From: Saccharomyces paradoxus
Taxonomy: Eukaryota > Ascomycota > Saccharomycetes > Saccharomycetales > Saccharomycetaceae
Reading direction: 5' to 3'
NCBI RefSeq assembly: GCF_002079055.1
Contig: NC_047493.1
Coordinates: 682,001 to 746,000 of the forward strand
Length of the DNA stretch: 64,000 nt
The notes beneath the pieces are model-generated. The model had not been told where the DNA came from and did not search any database. It was given only the letters and a program-made list of their open reading frames with translations. The translations under genes and the position numbers were made by a program. Shown here piece by piece: positions 48,649 to 59,431 of this stretch (positions are counted from its first letter, which is position 1; each line of letters starts with the position of its first letter).

Positions 48649-49296
48649 ATGGACTTCAACAAACTAGACGAGAAGCTAAAAGAGTTGAAAAGAAAAAGAG
48701 TGAATGTATCCATAAAGAGTAGGAAGCTGGCTGACAGAGAGATTCAGGAAGTAGGCGCAAACCGGAAGCCAAGAGTCTACAGTATGGAAGACGTAAATGA
48801 TGCAGATGAATCAGCAGAAAATATGGAAAGTTCCGATAAAGAAAAAGCCTTTCATTACACTGTCCAAGAATACAATGCGTGGGAACGGAGGCATCATCAA
48901 GGGGAAACTGGACAAAGCCAAGGAAGTGGAATCTCCTACGATCAACTCGCAAAATTAAGTTATGAGAAGACACTGCGCAATCTCGCTGCGCAAAAGCAAA
49001 ATTCGAGTAATCAGGACAGTTTCGTCGATAAAGAAGAAAATAAAAACAAACCGAAGAAGGGTAGAATCGACAGGGTACAGAAGGACACTAGAACTGGTAA
49101 GATAAGAATTGCAGATGATGATAAGTTAGTTAATAAGTTGGCCGTATCTTTGGAATCTGAATCGAAGAAAAGATACGAGTCAAGGAAAAGGCAAATGGAA
49201 AATGCGAAATCACTGTATGGGGTTGAAAGCTTTATCAACGACAAAAATAAACAATTCAATGAGAAATTGAGCAGGGAATCAAAACGGTCGGAATAA
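48649..49296 (+). CDS. SYF2: Syf2, Prp19-complex splicing factor
   Basis: 215 residues, full length. Component of the NineTeen complex of the spliceosome, which works in both splicing steps and links to the cell cycle. Highly charged and helical throughout; the SYF2 family core is about residues 60-210 with [33 protein letters not shown] and [20 protein letters not shown]. It is divergent from UTP8 across 304 bp. Confidence 0.96.
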   Translation: MDFNKLDEKLKELKRKRVNVSIKSRKLADREIQEVGANRKPRVYSMEDVNDADESAENMESSDKEKAFHYTVQEYNAWERRHHQGETGQSQGSGISYDQLAKLSYEKTLRNLAAQKQNSSNQDSFVDKEENKNKPKKGRIDRVQKDTRTGKIRIADDDKLVNKLAVSLESESKKRYESRKRQMENAKSLYGVESFINDKNKQFNEKLSRESKRSE

Positions 49297-49650
49297 GCTT
49301 TTCTTTTTTGTTAGAGTATACAGGTATGGGCAAAAGAATGTTCTGAAGTCGTGGATTCCTGATCGACTATTACATGACGAGTTAAGGGCAAAGTATACAA
49401 AAATATTTGGGAGGTAGACCCCACTTGACTCGGTTATTTCAGCAAAGAGGGAGTGGAGAGTAATTTGTTGATAAAATGTTGATTAAGTAAATATTAGTAC
49501 ATAAAAACGGTTACAAAAGGAGATAGATTAGGGAAGGGGAAGATAATCGAATGATAACTTGTTGATACTCAACAGAGAAAAAAAAAGGAAAAAAAGATAG
49601 ATTGGTTTAGAGGTAAAATATTTTTTGAACAAAGCGCGATGTTACTTTAT
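49297..49650. other. Convergent 3' region SYF2/YGR130C
   Basis: 354 bp, A-rich, 3' regions of two convergent genes. Nothing else recognised. Confidence 0.45.
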
Positions 49651-52125
49651 TCAGGCATACATGACGTCTTCCTCAGTATGATATTCATACAAGGAGTCAT
49701 CTTTTGGAACAACATTCTTAGTCTTTTGTGACTGGACATTTGGTATTTTGTGGTTTTCAGCTGCGTGTATACCTTCAGCTTGTTTGTGCTGCCTATTCAA
49801 TATTTCTTGCTTTAAGGCCTCATCGGCATTTTTTTGGCGGGTTTCCTCCTCGATAGCCTTCTCACCTTGTAATCGCGTTCTTTCTCTCTTAACAGCCTCT
49901 AATTCTTTCTCTTCGGCTGCTAATTTATCCTGAAGTTCAGTCAATTGATCATTGTAAGTTTGCTTGACCTGAGTGATTTGTTGTTCATGATCTAATTGCG
50001 CCTGGTGCGCTTGTTCCTCTAACTCTTGACGCTGCTTTTCCAGCAAGTTCTCTTCCTTGCGCTTTCTTTCTTCAGCTTCTAGCTTTAACTTTTCTTCATG
50101 AGCACGGCGTTCCTCTTCAAGTCTTTTAGTAATTGCAGATAATTGAGTTTTTTCATTGGCGTTTTCTTGCTTTATAATGGTCATTTCGTTCAATAAACCG
50201 GATATTTGGTTATCAATATCGTTGATTTGTGGAAGATACTCCTTGTTCTCCACACTTTCCAACACTTGTACATTTTTTTCATGCAGCTTCTTGTTTTCTT
50301 CAGTTTGAGTAACTAAGTCGTTCTTTTTCTTCTCCAGATTATCGATTTCGTTTTGGACTTTGCTTTGTTTCAGATTAATCTGGTTGATCTTAAAAATCTG
50401 AGCATCCAACTGTTGAGATAAGTTGTTTAGATTTGTAGTCCAGTCATTGAACTCCTTTTGGACGTTCGTTTTTTCATTATTCAAATCATCGATTTCTGAT
50501 TTAACATTGGTTTGCTTGTCCAAGACTTCATTCTTCTCCTGTAGTTTTTGGTTTTTCATATTTTCAGTGTCTTTCAATATTGTTAGTTTTTTGTTATTAT
50601 GTTCAGCGTTAACGTCAATGATTTGTTTAACCAACCGGTTTTTGCTGACTTCAATTTTCTCAGAAGTCTCCTTTCTCATGGCCTTCATTGAATTTTCAAT
50701 TTCGTCAATCTGGCTTTGTAAAGTTTGTAACTTTTCTTCGTATTCTTTATTTTTGGCGTCGTATTTAGCCTTTTCCTTTGCTCTAAGATCAGTTAGCCAT
50801 GCTTGATGAACCTTTTCATCATAATTGATTTTTTCATAAACTGCCTTCGATAGATAACCATGTTCCTTCGTCTTTACAATTAATTCAGGATTCTCTGGGG
50901 TGGCCACTGGATTTGATGGAGCAGTAGGGTTGCCTTTTTGGGTAGACGAAGAAGTGGGGCTTTTCCATAGGGCAAAAATACCGGTTCTTTCCTTTCGAGG
51001 ACGCTCCTGAAAGGGAACCTTGGGAGCTTTGCTTGGATCGATTGGACTTTCATTTTCTTCTGATTCTGGTTCTGAAGTTTCTGGAGTAGACATTTCCTCT
51101 GCAGGTTCCTCTTCGGATGATTGTTCGGTTTCTTCTTCCGCTTCTCCTTGTTGCCCCTCTCCGGAACGATTGACTTTCTTTACAACAGACGTTTCCTCCT
51201 TTTGCTCCTCCGTTGGCACAACTGATTTTGAATCGCCGCCTTGGCCTGCAATACGTTGTTCTGACGCATCCTTTTCGGATGTAACAGTTGTTTCAGGTGC
51301 ATTAATTTGAGTCGAATCAGCAGTTGTTTTTGTTAAACTTTGTTCTGCTATGTTTCCTTCATCGATAGGGCACACCGCTTCTTGAATGTTTTCCCCGTTT
51401 TCAGCAGTTCTTTTTTCAATTGAAGTAGACTCACTCGCTTTCCCTTCCTGCTCTTCCTCCATAGAAGTTGCTTCATCGGCACTATTTTCGACACCGGTAG
51501 TGGTAGAAGCACTGTTAGTCGTTGTCGTTGTCTCTTCATTGGCCTCAGATGTGGTTGTAGAAGTACTATCCTCGTCATCTGATGAGGTTGAAGACGAAGA
51601 GGATGTGGAAGTGGAAGTGGAAGTGGAAGTGGAAGAAGTAGTGGTGTCAGTGTCACCCTTTCCATCCTTCGTTAAATCAGTGATTTTCTGGCATTTTTTC
51701 AAATATTTCAAATGCTTCTCCTTCAGTTCCAACTCAGTTAGCAACTGGTATTGTCTTTCTTCATTTTGAGTCAGGTAAGTTGGAAATCTAATATCTTTAG
51801 CTCTCTTGGCATTCTTTGGTATGTTTTTGTAGCCTAAATCCTTAGGTTGTTGCTTTGAATAGGCAGAAGTAGCGCTAATAGTGGGAAACTTTCTGTTTTT
51901 CGCATCTTCTGCAGATAACCGGTTATTCTGCCTATTAGCGAGGGCGTCTTGTCTAAATGGCGAGACCCATTCTTCCTTGCCTTTTGGCTCATTAGACACA
52001 ACCTTTTGCAAAAATTGATAAGGACTTTCCTGTTGTTGCGCTTGCTGATTTTGCGCATTTGCCGAAGATTGATTGATCAATTGCGTGAAGGGGTCGTCTT
52101 CCTGGCGGTTGATATTGAATAGCAT
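49651..52125 (-). CDS. YGR130C: Eisosome-associated coiled-coil protein
   Basis: 824 residues (about 816 in S. cerevisiae). A component of eisosomes, the furrow-like plasma-membrane domains, of unknown molecular role. N-terminal part with basic and Gln-rich sequence; a Ser/Thr dipeptide tract near residues 158-192 followed by acidic low-complexity sequence to ~360; then KVPFQERPRKERTGIFALWK; and a long coiled coil from ~430 to ~775. The C-terminus ends EYHTEEDVMYA. It neighbours FHN1, another eisosome/MCC protein, divergently across 889 bp. Length differences lie in the repeat tracts. Confidence 0.93.
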   Translation of the reverse strand: MLFNINRQEDDPFTQLINQSSANAQNQQAQQQESPYQFLQKVVSNEPKGKEEWVSPFRQDALANRQNNRLSAEDAKNRKFPTISATSAYSKQQPKDLGYKNIPKNAKRAKDIRFPTYLTQNEERQYQLLTELELKEKHLKYLKKCQKITDLTKDGKGDTDTTTSSTSTSTSTSTSSSSSTSSDDEDSTSTTTSEANEETTTTTNSASTTTGVENSADEATSMEEEQEGKASESTSIEKRTAENGENIQEAVCPIDEGNIAEQSLTKTTADSTQINAPETTVTSEKDASEQRIAGQGGDSKSVVPTEEQKEETSVVKKVNRSGEGQQGEAEEETEQSSEEEPAEEMSTPETSEPESEENESPIDPSKAPKVPFQERPRKERTGIFALWKSPTSSSTQKGNPTAPSNPVATPENPELIVKTKEHGYLSKAVYEKINYDEKVHQAWLTDLRAKEKAKYDAKNKEYEEKLQTLQSQIDEIENSMKAMRKETSEKIEVSKNRLVKQIIDVNAEHNNKKLTILKDTENMKNQKLQEKNEVLDKQTNVKSEIDDLNNEKTNVQKEFNDWTTNLNNLSQQLDAQIFKINQINLKQSKVQNEIDNLEKKKNDLVTQTEENKKLHEKNVQVLESVENKEYLPQINDIDNQISGLLNEMTIIKQENANEKTQLSAITKRLEEERRAHEEKLKLEAEERKRKEENLLEKQRQELEEQAHQAQLDHEQQITQVKQTYNDQLTELQDKLAAEEKELEAVKRERTRLQGEKAIEEETRQKNADEALKQEILNRQHKQAEGIHAAENHKIPNVQSQKTKNVVPKDDSLYEYHTEEDVMYA
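51537..51654 (-). repeat. Ser/Thr-coding low-complexity tract inside YGR130C
   Basis: On the coding strand, serial TCC/ACT-type codons give alternating Ser-Thr (five ST pairs) and then poly-Ser with interspersed Asp/Glu and Thr. On the + strand it reads as repeated GTGGAA units (GTGGAAGTGGAAGTGGAAGT). Such hexamer repeats vary in length between strains. Confidence 0.85.
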
Positions 52126-53014
52126 AGTTTGAATACGTAGTTGACTAACCTCTTCCTTTTAATTGTGTGCAGCTGGTCTCAGATTTACGATATACGAGAG
52201 ATTCACGGGATAGCAAAAATACAAGAACGATGATATATATGACAGAACGATGGATAAGGATGATATGTTTGCTGCCACTATTTAGGATGTCACTACCCCT
52301 CTCCCAGTTCTTTTCTCCTCGTTTCAATTGAGAAAAGGCAGCTTGCTACCCGGCCACTCACCCCTTATTCTTGCTCAGCCGTTTAAGGTGAGAACCCTTT
52401 ACTTCATGAGCCTTTGTAGATCTTTCTATTGCTACGATTTAAGGGTCGGTGATGTGAAAATTGTGATAATCATCAGCGGTAGTTTAGTAGGCGTGCAAGT
52501 TGAAAGTACATGTTTTATTTCTATTTCTTTCCTTGAAAGATTGGACGTTTAGCATTTGCAGTAGTGACAATACATTAAATGTGCTCTTAGTATTAGGGTA
52601 GTTCTTCTTCGGGGAATCCGTCACATTCGTTTTAGATGCGCGGATATGGCACTTGTTGTTGAGATCTCACTCCTTTTGGTCTGTCTTGCCTGCGCCGCAT
52701 TGTAATCGGTGCCGGTAGAATGTCGCGCTTATATTTTCATAAACTTTCGCCCTTTTACGAACCCTTTGGCGGCAGGCCGTTTAAAATCTGTTGAAGATTC
52801 CCTTTACGAACAATGAGCCGTGTTCCGATCAGGTAGGTGGGAAGTAAGGCCTATTGCGCCTTGGATGCAGATAGATATATATAAACTCACAGCAATTGGT
52901 TGTATCAGTAAACCCCTTCTTGTGATGGGAGGAAATAGAAAAGAAGATGTTATGCTTTTCAGAGGCTTCATATCCATCTAAATCGCAATAATAACAATAA
53001 AAGAACAATAATAA
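52126..53014. promoter_or_regulatory. Divergent promoter YGR130C / FHN1 with STREs and TATA
   Basis: 889 bp. Three CCCCT stress elements (52296-52300, 52361-52365, 52913-52917), which bind Msn2/4, and a TATATATAAA box at 52876-52885, 130 bp before the FHN1 ATG. Both flanking genes are membrane-domain (eisosome/MCC) proteins. The 74-codon ORF at 52328 is not believed. Confidence 0.6.
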
Positions 53015-53539
53015 ATGCTATCAGCTGCAGACAATTTAGTGCGCATCATAAATGCTGTCTTTCTTATCATATCGATAGGTCTAATCAGCGGCTTGATAGG
53101 TACACAGACAAAGCACAGTTCTCGAGTGAACTTTTGTATGTTTGCTGCGGCTTATGGTCTGGTGACAGATTCATTTTACGGGTTTTTGGCGAATTTCTGG
53201 ACATCATTAACATACCCAGCAATTTTGCTTGCTTTGGATTTTTTAAATTTCTTATTTACGTTTGTAGCAGCTACCGCACTGGCCGTCGGTATAAGATGCC
53301 ATTCGTGTAAAAACAAAACATACCTGGAACAGAATAAGATCATACAAGGTTCAAGCTCCAGATGCCATCAATCTCAAGCTGCTGTAGCATTTTTTTACTT
53401 TTCCTGTTTTCTGTTTCTCATCAAAGTGATAGTGACTGTGGCTGGTATGATGCAAAATGGAGGATTTGGCTTTAATACCGGGTTTGGTAGAAGGAGGGCA
53501 AGAAGACAAATGGGTATACCTACAATTTCTCAGGTTTAA
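53015..53539 (+). CDS. FHN1: Fhn1, MARVEL-domain membrane protein (Nce102 paralogue)
   Basis: 174 residues. Four membrane helices (about 8-28, 38-58, 70-92, 126-148) of the MARVEL fold, with a Cys-rich loop RCHSCKNKTYLEQNK between helices 3 and 4. It is the genome-duplication paralogue of Nce102, the sphingolipid-responsive organiser of MCC/eisosome membrane domains, and can partly replace it. The cytosolic tail is basic (RRRARRQM). Confidence 0.96.
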   Translation: MLSAADNLVRIINAVFLIISIGLISGLIGTQTKHSSRVNFCMFAAAYGLVTDSFYGFLANFWTSLTYPAILLALDFLNFLFTFVAATALAVGIRCHSCKNKTYLEQNKIIQGSSSRCHQSQAAVAFFYFSCFLFLIKVIVTVAGMMQNGGFGFNTGFGRRRARRQMGIPTISQV

Positions 53540-53878
53540 ATATACTGACTGACCTAAAAAAAGGTATTCGGCATACAATTGTTGTTGGTCTTTTTTTTCT
53601 TTATATAACCATTTGCATTAAATAAATTCAATCAAAAAATCTTGTTAAAATAATACCGTGTTGGAGACACATGAAAGTGCGTTTTTTTCCATAAGCTCAT
53701 CTATATGTATATAATAAAAAACTTAGTTACAATATTGATAGCGTACGTTTTCTTGTTGGATATAAAGTGGAAATTTAGAATATGTTGTTGGTGTTGTTCT
53801 TCCTATATATACAGGTTTCTAATACGATTGAGGATATAGTTTTTCTTTTCTTTTTTTTTGCGTTAAGCTTTTCCAGAG
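53540..53878. other. Convergent 3' region FHN1/PHB1
   Basis: 339 bp, AT-rich, no gene. The 63-codon ORF at 53782 overlaps the PHB1 end and is rejected. Confidence 0.45.
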
Positions 53879-54742
53879 TTAACGGCCAATGTTTAAAAGC
53901 AAGGAATTTGGAGATCCCGAGGATTCACTATTACCACTACCAGAGTGTTGGCTTGGTAAATAAACAACATTAGATGAGTTTGCCAAAGTTTGAGCGATAT
54001 CCTTAGAAGCTTCTAATCTTCTAATCAACAACAAACCATCACCGACTTTAGCCAGAGCTTTTGAAATGAATTCGGCACTTTCCGCTTCACCTTCAGCCCT
54101 AATGACCGAAGCTTGCCTTTCTTGCTCCGCCTTTTCAACGAGGAACTTGGCTCTTTCGGCATCTTGCTGTGCAATTTGCTTCTGTTCAACAGCTTTGGTG
54201 AATTCGGGGCCAAACGTCATATGAGTGATGGAGACATCTTCCAACTTAATGCCGAATTCATTGGCTCTTGTAGAAAGCTCTTTTCTGATTTTTTGAGATA
54301 TGATCTCTCTCTGGGTAATTAACTCAGCTGCGTCAAATTGAGCCACTATAGACTTTAAAACCTCATTGCCGATAGATGGCAACACTCTTTCGTCGTAATC
54401 AAGGCCCAAATTTTGGTATATCGCAGGTAGCTGTAAGACCTCTGGCCTGTGCAAGACTCTCAAGGTCAATGACACCATTTGCAAATCCCTCGTACCAGTA
54501 TTAGTAGCGATGCTCTTTGGTTTTGTTCTTACATCGTATATAATGGCCTTCTGTAGCCAAGGCACCAAGAAATGGGTGCCTTCGCCCACAACCTGTTGCT
54601 TCACACCATTGACCCTGTCAAAAATGACACCACGAGAACCGCCTTTTACGTCATACATGGAATACTGAATCCCGCTAGCAATTATACCAATGGGTAACGC
54701 CACCTTGGTGATGACATCGATAAGTCTGGCAGAATTAGACAT
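53879..54742 (-). CDS. PHB1: Phb1, prohibitin of the mitochondrial inner membrane
   Basis: 287 residues, full length. With Phb2 it forms large ring complexes in the inner membrane that stabilise new proteins and regulate the m-AAA protease. N-terminal hydrophobic anchor (VALPIGIIASGIQYSMYDV), SPFH/prohibitin domain ~30-190 (GVIFDRVNGVKQQVVGEGTH; LPSIGNEVLKSIVAQFDAAE), then the coiled coil 180-225 (FTKAVEQKQIAQQDAERAKF). No cleavable presequence, as known. Divergent from PEX4. Confidence 0.98.
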   Translation of the reverse strand: MSNSARLIDVITKVALPIGIIASGIQYSMYDVKGGSRGVIFDRVNGVKQQVVGEGTHFLVPWLQKAIIYDVRTKPKSIATNTGTRDLQMVSLTLRVLHRPEVLQLPAIYQNLGLDYDERVLPSIGNEVLKSIVAQFDAAELITQREIISQKIRKELSTRANEFGIKLEDVSITHMTFGPEFTKAVEQKQIAQQDAERAKFLVEKAEQERQASVIRAEGEAESAEFISKALAKVGDGLLLIRRLEASKDIAQTLANSSNVVYLPSQHSGSGNSESSGSPNSLLLNIGR

Positions 54743-55232
54743 TCTTCGCTGAAGTAAATTACTGAATTGAAAATAGGCTTGCTACCGCTGTTGACTGGTA
54801 TACCTGCGCGCTCTTTTTGCCCCTGCTTCTGCTGAATTATACATATCTCAACCATTACATTCATGAAATCGTCAATCTCCCTTTCCCTGAAAATTATTGA
54901 TGTGGTATATTCGCGTTACCCGTATCATCATCAACGGCGTTTAATCTCAATCGTCGATTTCTTATCCAGATAACTTAGTTACAGTGGTCTTATACCCCAT
55001 CTGTATAACCATTTCATTGACTGAGGCTTCTCTCTTAAAGATTCTAAACAGAAATGGGATATATGTGCTATTAATTGCATATTAGTGCTTTATTGTATAC
55101 AACGCAGACTGGCCGGGTTATGCTGCCGCTTATTGGAGAGAACATGAAATATATATAATCATCGCCTTTATGTATAGCATGCCAAGCATCTAGGTATTTG
55201 ATAATCACAGAGGTTTTACGTCCGATACATGT
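54743..55232. other. Divergent intergenic PHB1 / PEX4
   Basis: 490 bp. Contains both promoters and, at 55179, an ATG in frame with PEX4 that is closed by TAG four codons later. No oleate response element of the CGG-N3-TNA type could be confirmed. Confidence 0.6.
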
Positions 55233-55730
55233 ATGTCGAGGATCACGAAGGAATACAAAGTTATACTGAAAACATTGGCTAGTGATGACCCTATTGCCAA
55301 CCCCTATCGGGGGATAATCGAGTCGCTCAATCCAATTGACGAAACTGACTTGGGCAAATGGGAAGCTATGATTTCTGGACCGTCAAGCACACCCTATGAA
55401 AATCACCAGTTTCGATTACTAATAGAAGTCCCTGCCTCCTATCCGATGACCCCACCAAAGATAAGTTTCAAACAGAACAATATATTGCACTGCAACGTAA
55501 AATCTGCAACGGGAGAAATATGTCTGGACATTCTTAAACCAGAGGACTGGACACCCGTATGGGATTTGTTACACTGCGTTCATGCTGTTTGGAGGCTCCT
55601 AAGGGAGCCTGTTTGTGATTCACCGCTCGACGTGGACATGGGGAATATCATTCGCTGTGGCGATCTAAGTGCGTATCAGGGGATCGTGAGGTACTTCCTA
55701 GCTGAAAGAGAACGGACCCGCCACCACTGA
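55233..55730 (+). CDS. PEX4: Pex4, peroxisomal ubiquitin-conjugating enzyme
   Basis: 165 residues. E2 enzyme bound to Pex22 at the peroxisome that mono-ubiquitinates the import receptor Pex5 on a cysteine for recycling. UBC fold with active-site Cys97 (GEICLDILK) and the second pair Cys87/Cys128, which correspond to Cys115, Cys105 and Cys146 of S. cerevisiae; the latter two form the known unusual disulfide. S. cerevisiae is annotated as 183 residues with 18 extra at the N-terminus; here the same upstream ATG (55179) meets a TAG at 55191, so ATG 55233 (MSRITKEYKVIL) must be used. Confidence 0.95.
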   Translation: MSRITKEYKVILKTLASDDPIANPYRGIIESLNPIDETDLGKWEAMISGPSSTPYENHQFRLLIEVPASYPMTPPKISFKQNNILHCNVKSATGEICLDILKPEDWTPVWDLLHCVHAVWRLLREPVCDSPLDVDMGNIIRCGDLSAYQGIVRYFLAERERTRHH

Positions 55731-56056
55731 TGCCATCTAAAGTGGATATCTTCGAATGACTGGCAATGGCGCCCAATTTTTATATGAAGTCATTTATATC
55801 TTACCCGGACGGCGCCAATTTATGAATACAAACGCTTTAACCAATTGCACATGTTGATGTATTGACATTTTTATATATACGTATATATACTAATGAGAAG
55901 AACGAATTTTTAAGGAATAGTTCACACTATATCTACACTGGTTGACGTTAACGTTGACGCTGAGTTTTATTTTAACAATCTAGCAGGCTGTTGAGAACTT
56001 CTTTTCAAAAGCTTTTTTTCTCATCATAGTGTACATACTGAGATAAAACTAAAGTG
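55731..56056. other. Intergenic PEX4-CAF130
   Basis: 326 bp with a TATATATACGTATATATA palindromic stretch near 55872-55889. No gene. Confidence 0.55.
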
Positions 56057-59000
56057 ATGACGAAAAAGAAAGTTGCTACTAATCATATTGAAAGGCAAAG
56101 GTTAGCTAGTGAAGATTCATCAGTTGATTCGGTTCGTTTTCAGCAGTTTATTCCATTACAAGAGTTACTGAAGGAGAAAAATTATGTTCCATCGGTAGAA
56201 AATTTGGAGAGGGTCTTATATGATGAAACCATGTTTAATGATCAAAAAGTACGCTTTAATCTATTGCTTGAGGCTCTCATAATTACGTTGTTCACGACAA
56301 TTTCAGGGAAGTCAATTTTACAATTAATTCAAAGTTCTACTTTGAAGGAAAGAAAACTCTGGGCCCAGTCCTTTGACAATAACAATACCAACTACGCTTC
56401 CATAGTACAGAGTTGGAAAAATAACGATATGCTACTCTTAAAATTTTTAAGATTTTTGTTAGCAAATAAAACGACCTTTCTTCAAATTGATCGGTACAAC
56501 CTTGCAGAATACAAACTCCCGTTAAGCTTTTTAATTGTTTCGAAGATTAATATTCCGTCTGTATTACTCAATGAAGGGTATAACTTGTTAAAAGACTACT
56601 TGTATTCGATAACTGGCCGTATAGAGTGTTTGATAAGGTGCAGTTCCGCATTTGATCGACCTGCAGGTGTCGTCAGAAGGATCCTAAAAGATTATGATAG
56701 AATGGTAGAATGCCGAAATTTTAATTTTTGGTATTCATTTAATGCTGAGAACAGTGTGAATCTTGATTTTAGCGATAGCATTAGCCTTTTAATGGACAAT
56801 GATGAAGACAATGTTGGGAGTGCCCTTGACGATAGCCGTTTTAGGAACAATAATCATCAAAAACAACCGAAGGAGGCAATAATAAGTCGAACAATAAATG
56901 ATCAGGAACAAATATATTCATTCGAGCTGAACCAAGATGGAACGCTTGAAATACCCAACGTCATGGAGCATTCTTTGCTGAGACATGAGCTTCTTTTTAA
57001 AGTATTAAACCTGACTCCGGTATTGACGCCATTGTTGGAACTGCAATTTTCTACATTATGTGGTTTAGTAGATCCGTTAATGCAGCCTACTCCCAATGAT
57101 AAACATATTATATCGATAGACTTCCTTTTTCACCTGTTTTTGGGATTAATGTCCCCGTCAATCAAAACTTCTCAAAAACATAACGACCATTATGATTGGA
57201 AATTTTATATGTGCTTTAACATGCAAAAAATTATTGACGCTACTATGTTGAGGCTCAACTGCTTTGATTTTAATATACTAAACTCGGTAAACAATTCAGA
57301 TAATGCAGTTCATTGGAGTACGCAACTTCACAAATGGCTACCACATGGTCTGAATACGCAAGATTTGGAATTACTTTATATGATTGATATACTGGCGGTA
57401 TATACCATCTACAAACTGTATGAAAAAATACCGATACAACTAAACCCGTTCTTATTTTCATTAATATCCTTATGGAAAAACCTATCCTGTGTTATACTTT
57501 TGGCCCTAGAAATTGATAGAATTGAAGAGGAAAATGGCACTTACGAAACGCCACTCATGGTTCGCGCCACAATTCGTGGAGCCGCAGCATTGAGATCTGT
57601 AATAGCTACTATCCTTAATGGATTAGTGAAGAATAATGAACACGATTTCAAGCACGAGTCCTTAAATACATTCATGTCACCCTATGGAAGAAAATTGTGT
57701 CATGGTGCTTTATACGCCGATTTAAGATCACACACTGCATCTTTACTTGCGCTTGGAGCAAGCATCGAAGATGTTACAGATTTGTTTGCCGATTTACAGT
57801 CAGGCGATAGATTTGATGAGGATATTAGATACATGTTTGATTATGAATGTGAAGATTATGATGAATCCTTCTCCGAAAGCGAGGATGGAGGGTTGGAGGG
57901 AAGCGTTGTTAATTCAAGAGAAAAAATAAAATCTGGCAATAATAATGTTTTCTCTCGGAGAAGGTGTAATTGCATCTTCAATGATGATAAATTGGTAGCA
58001 GAAGATGGCGCAAATGAAGCCTTTGAGTCAACAAGTAGCGAAACCGTACAAGGTAGAGTGCATACCAATAGGGATGTAATGCCTAATACCGCTACCGCCA
58101 CTTCTGATCGTGTTGGTTCATTACCTAACCCACTTTCCGTTAGATCAAGAAGCACTTTTGAATTTGACTACAGTGGGGAAGATTGGAGGGACGTTCCCAG
58201 AAAATTTAATATGTACTATTCACCATCGTATTCATTCATTCATCAGCCTAAGTTAGATGTCATATTTAGCTTGACTCTACGTGGCGCAACTGAAAAGTTG
58301 AATAGAGAGGAGTCCATGTTGTTAGTGCGTTCAGTTGCCTCGTGTGTAAGAAACGAGCAGGATCAAATGATTTTAGCAGATCTGGGGTCTAATTTTACCA
58401 CTATAAGCGAGATTGGTGAAGGTAAAGGAAGTACCGAAACTTTCAAGAAAGATAATGAAGAGCTCAGAAGAACAACGCCGGATGATATTTATGAAATATG
58501 GTCTGAAGAATCTGCATTTGAAAGGATGCTAAACGTAAATCACGATGTCGCTTGGAGATTAATGGATGAAATGTTAATGTGCACCGGCTATAGGAGAATA
58601 TTAATATGGTTCCTTACGCATTTAGAGTTAAAACATTCGTTGATATATTACGTTTTCGAATTGATAATGGGGTTGCGTGGAAAACCATTTTCAGGAGAAG
58701 CCAATGATCAGGATAAAAAGGACGATATGATATATGAAATCTTGAAGAAAAAGCAGAAGAACGAAGATGCTTCAGGACTTCCATTTTCAAGGCAAGGGCC
58801 TATCGTATTATCTGATATTGAGACCAAAATGCTACTTCAAGAGTTTTTTATGAATGCTGCTATTTTTTTGTCATCAAAGAATAACGAAGAGGATGATGAA
58901 GACGGCGAGAAAGTCTCTTTGTACTCTCTCGGTTTAGTTAGGTTGATCTGTTACATGGTGCAGACACTCATCGCGAACGACAAGTTTTTTTTCACCAAAT

Positions 59001-59431
59001 CAGAATGCACTTTTGAGCTGCAAACTTTACTGATGACGTGGATTGGTATCCTTCCCGAAGCCAAAGATTTGTTCTTCAAAATCAAAACAAGGCTCGCCAT
59101 GGAAGAAGACAATAGTCCCGGTACTATACAGCACGATGACAGGAAAAACCTCAACACAGAAAAAAAGCTAAACACCAAGCCAGCTTCCGAACTGAATGTG
59201 AAATTGCTGAATTTGTTCCCCTCAAAGCCTGCAGAGAGGGATGATAGTTCCCCTATTAACACATTGCGTAGTTTTATTACTGATTACTCTTTCGACACGC
59301 AGGTGAACCCTCCAGGAAGAAAAGTGGTGTTTTACGATGGTAAGATTTTGCCATTGCCGAAGGCTGATAAGCCGATCCCACTTCATGAATATATAACACT
59401 CGCAGAGCTCGATGTGGGGGACATTGAGTGA
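56057..59431 (+). CDS. CAF130: Caf130, CCR4-NOT complex subunit
   Basis: 1124 residues from the ATG at 56057 (MTKKKVATNHIERQR); the codon just upstream is GTG and is not a start. Yeast-specific subunit of the CCR4-NOT deadenylase and transcription-regulatory complex; reported to help bind nascent ribosomal proteins. Mostly helical, with an acidic Ser-rich stretch around 600-620 (ECEDYDESFSESEDGGLEGS) that splits two helical halves. No catalytic motif. Length is close to the ~1122 of S. cerevisiae. Confidence 0.95.
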   Translation: MTKKKVATNHIERQRLASEDSSVDSVRFQQFIPLQELLKEKNYVPSVENLERVLYDETMFNDQKVRFNLLLEALIITLFTTISGKSILQLIQSSTLKERKLWAQSFDNNNTNYASIVQSWKNNDMLLLKFLRFLLANKTTFLQIDRYNLAEYKLPLSFLIVSKINIPSVLLNEGYNLLKDYLYSITGRIECLIRCSSAFDRPAGVVRRILKDYDRMVECRNFNFWYSFNAENSVNLDFSDSISLLMDNDEDNVGSALDDSRFRNNNHQKQPKEAIISRTINDQEQIYSFELNQDGTLEIPNVMEHSLLRHELLFKVLNLTPVLTPLLELQFSTLCGLVDPLMQPTPNDKHIISIDFLFHLFLGLMSPSIKTSQKHNDHYDWKFYMCFNMQKIIDATMLRLNCFDFNILNSVNNSDNAVHWSTQLHKWLPHGLNTQDLELLYMIDILAVYTIYKLYEKIPIQLNPFLFSLISLWKNLSCVILLALEIDRIEEENGTYETPLMVRATIRGAAALRSVIATILNGLVKNNEHDFKHESLNTFMSPYGRKLCHGALYADLRSHTASLLALGASIEDVTDLFADLQSGDRFDEDIRYMFDYECEDYDESFSESEDGGLEGSVVNSREKIKSGNNNVFSRRRCNCIFNDDKLVAEDGANEAFESTSSETVQGRVHTNRDVMPNTATATSDRVGSLPNPLSVRSRSTFEFDYSGEDWRDVPRKFNMYYSPSYSFIHQPKLDVIFSLTLRGATEKLNREESMLLVRSVASCVRNEQDQMILADLGSNFTTISEIGEGKGSTETFKKDNEELRRTTPDDIYEIWSEESAFERMLNVNHDVAWRLMDEMLMCTGYRRILIWFLTHLELKHSLIYYVFELIMGLRGKPFSGEANDQDKKDDMIYEILKKKQKNEDASGLPFSRQGPIVLSDIETKMLLQEFFMNAAIFLSSKNNEEDDEDGEKVSLYSLGLVRLICYMVQTLIANDKFFFTKSECTFELQTLLMTWIGILPEAKDLFFKIKTRLAMEEDNSPGTIQHDDRKNLNTEKKLNTKPASELNVKLLNLFPSKPAERDDSSPINTLRSFITDYSFDTQVNPPGRKVVFYDGKILPLPKADKPIPLHEYITLAELDVGDIE

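Noticed and set aside
51348-51769. Overlapping ORFs on both strands over the YGR130C repeat tract
   Set aside because: Shadow frames of the Ser/Thr and Glu codon repeats.
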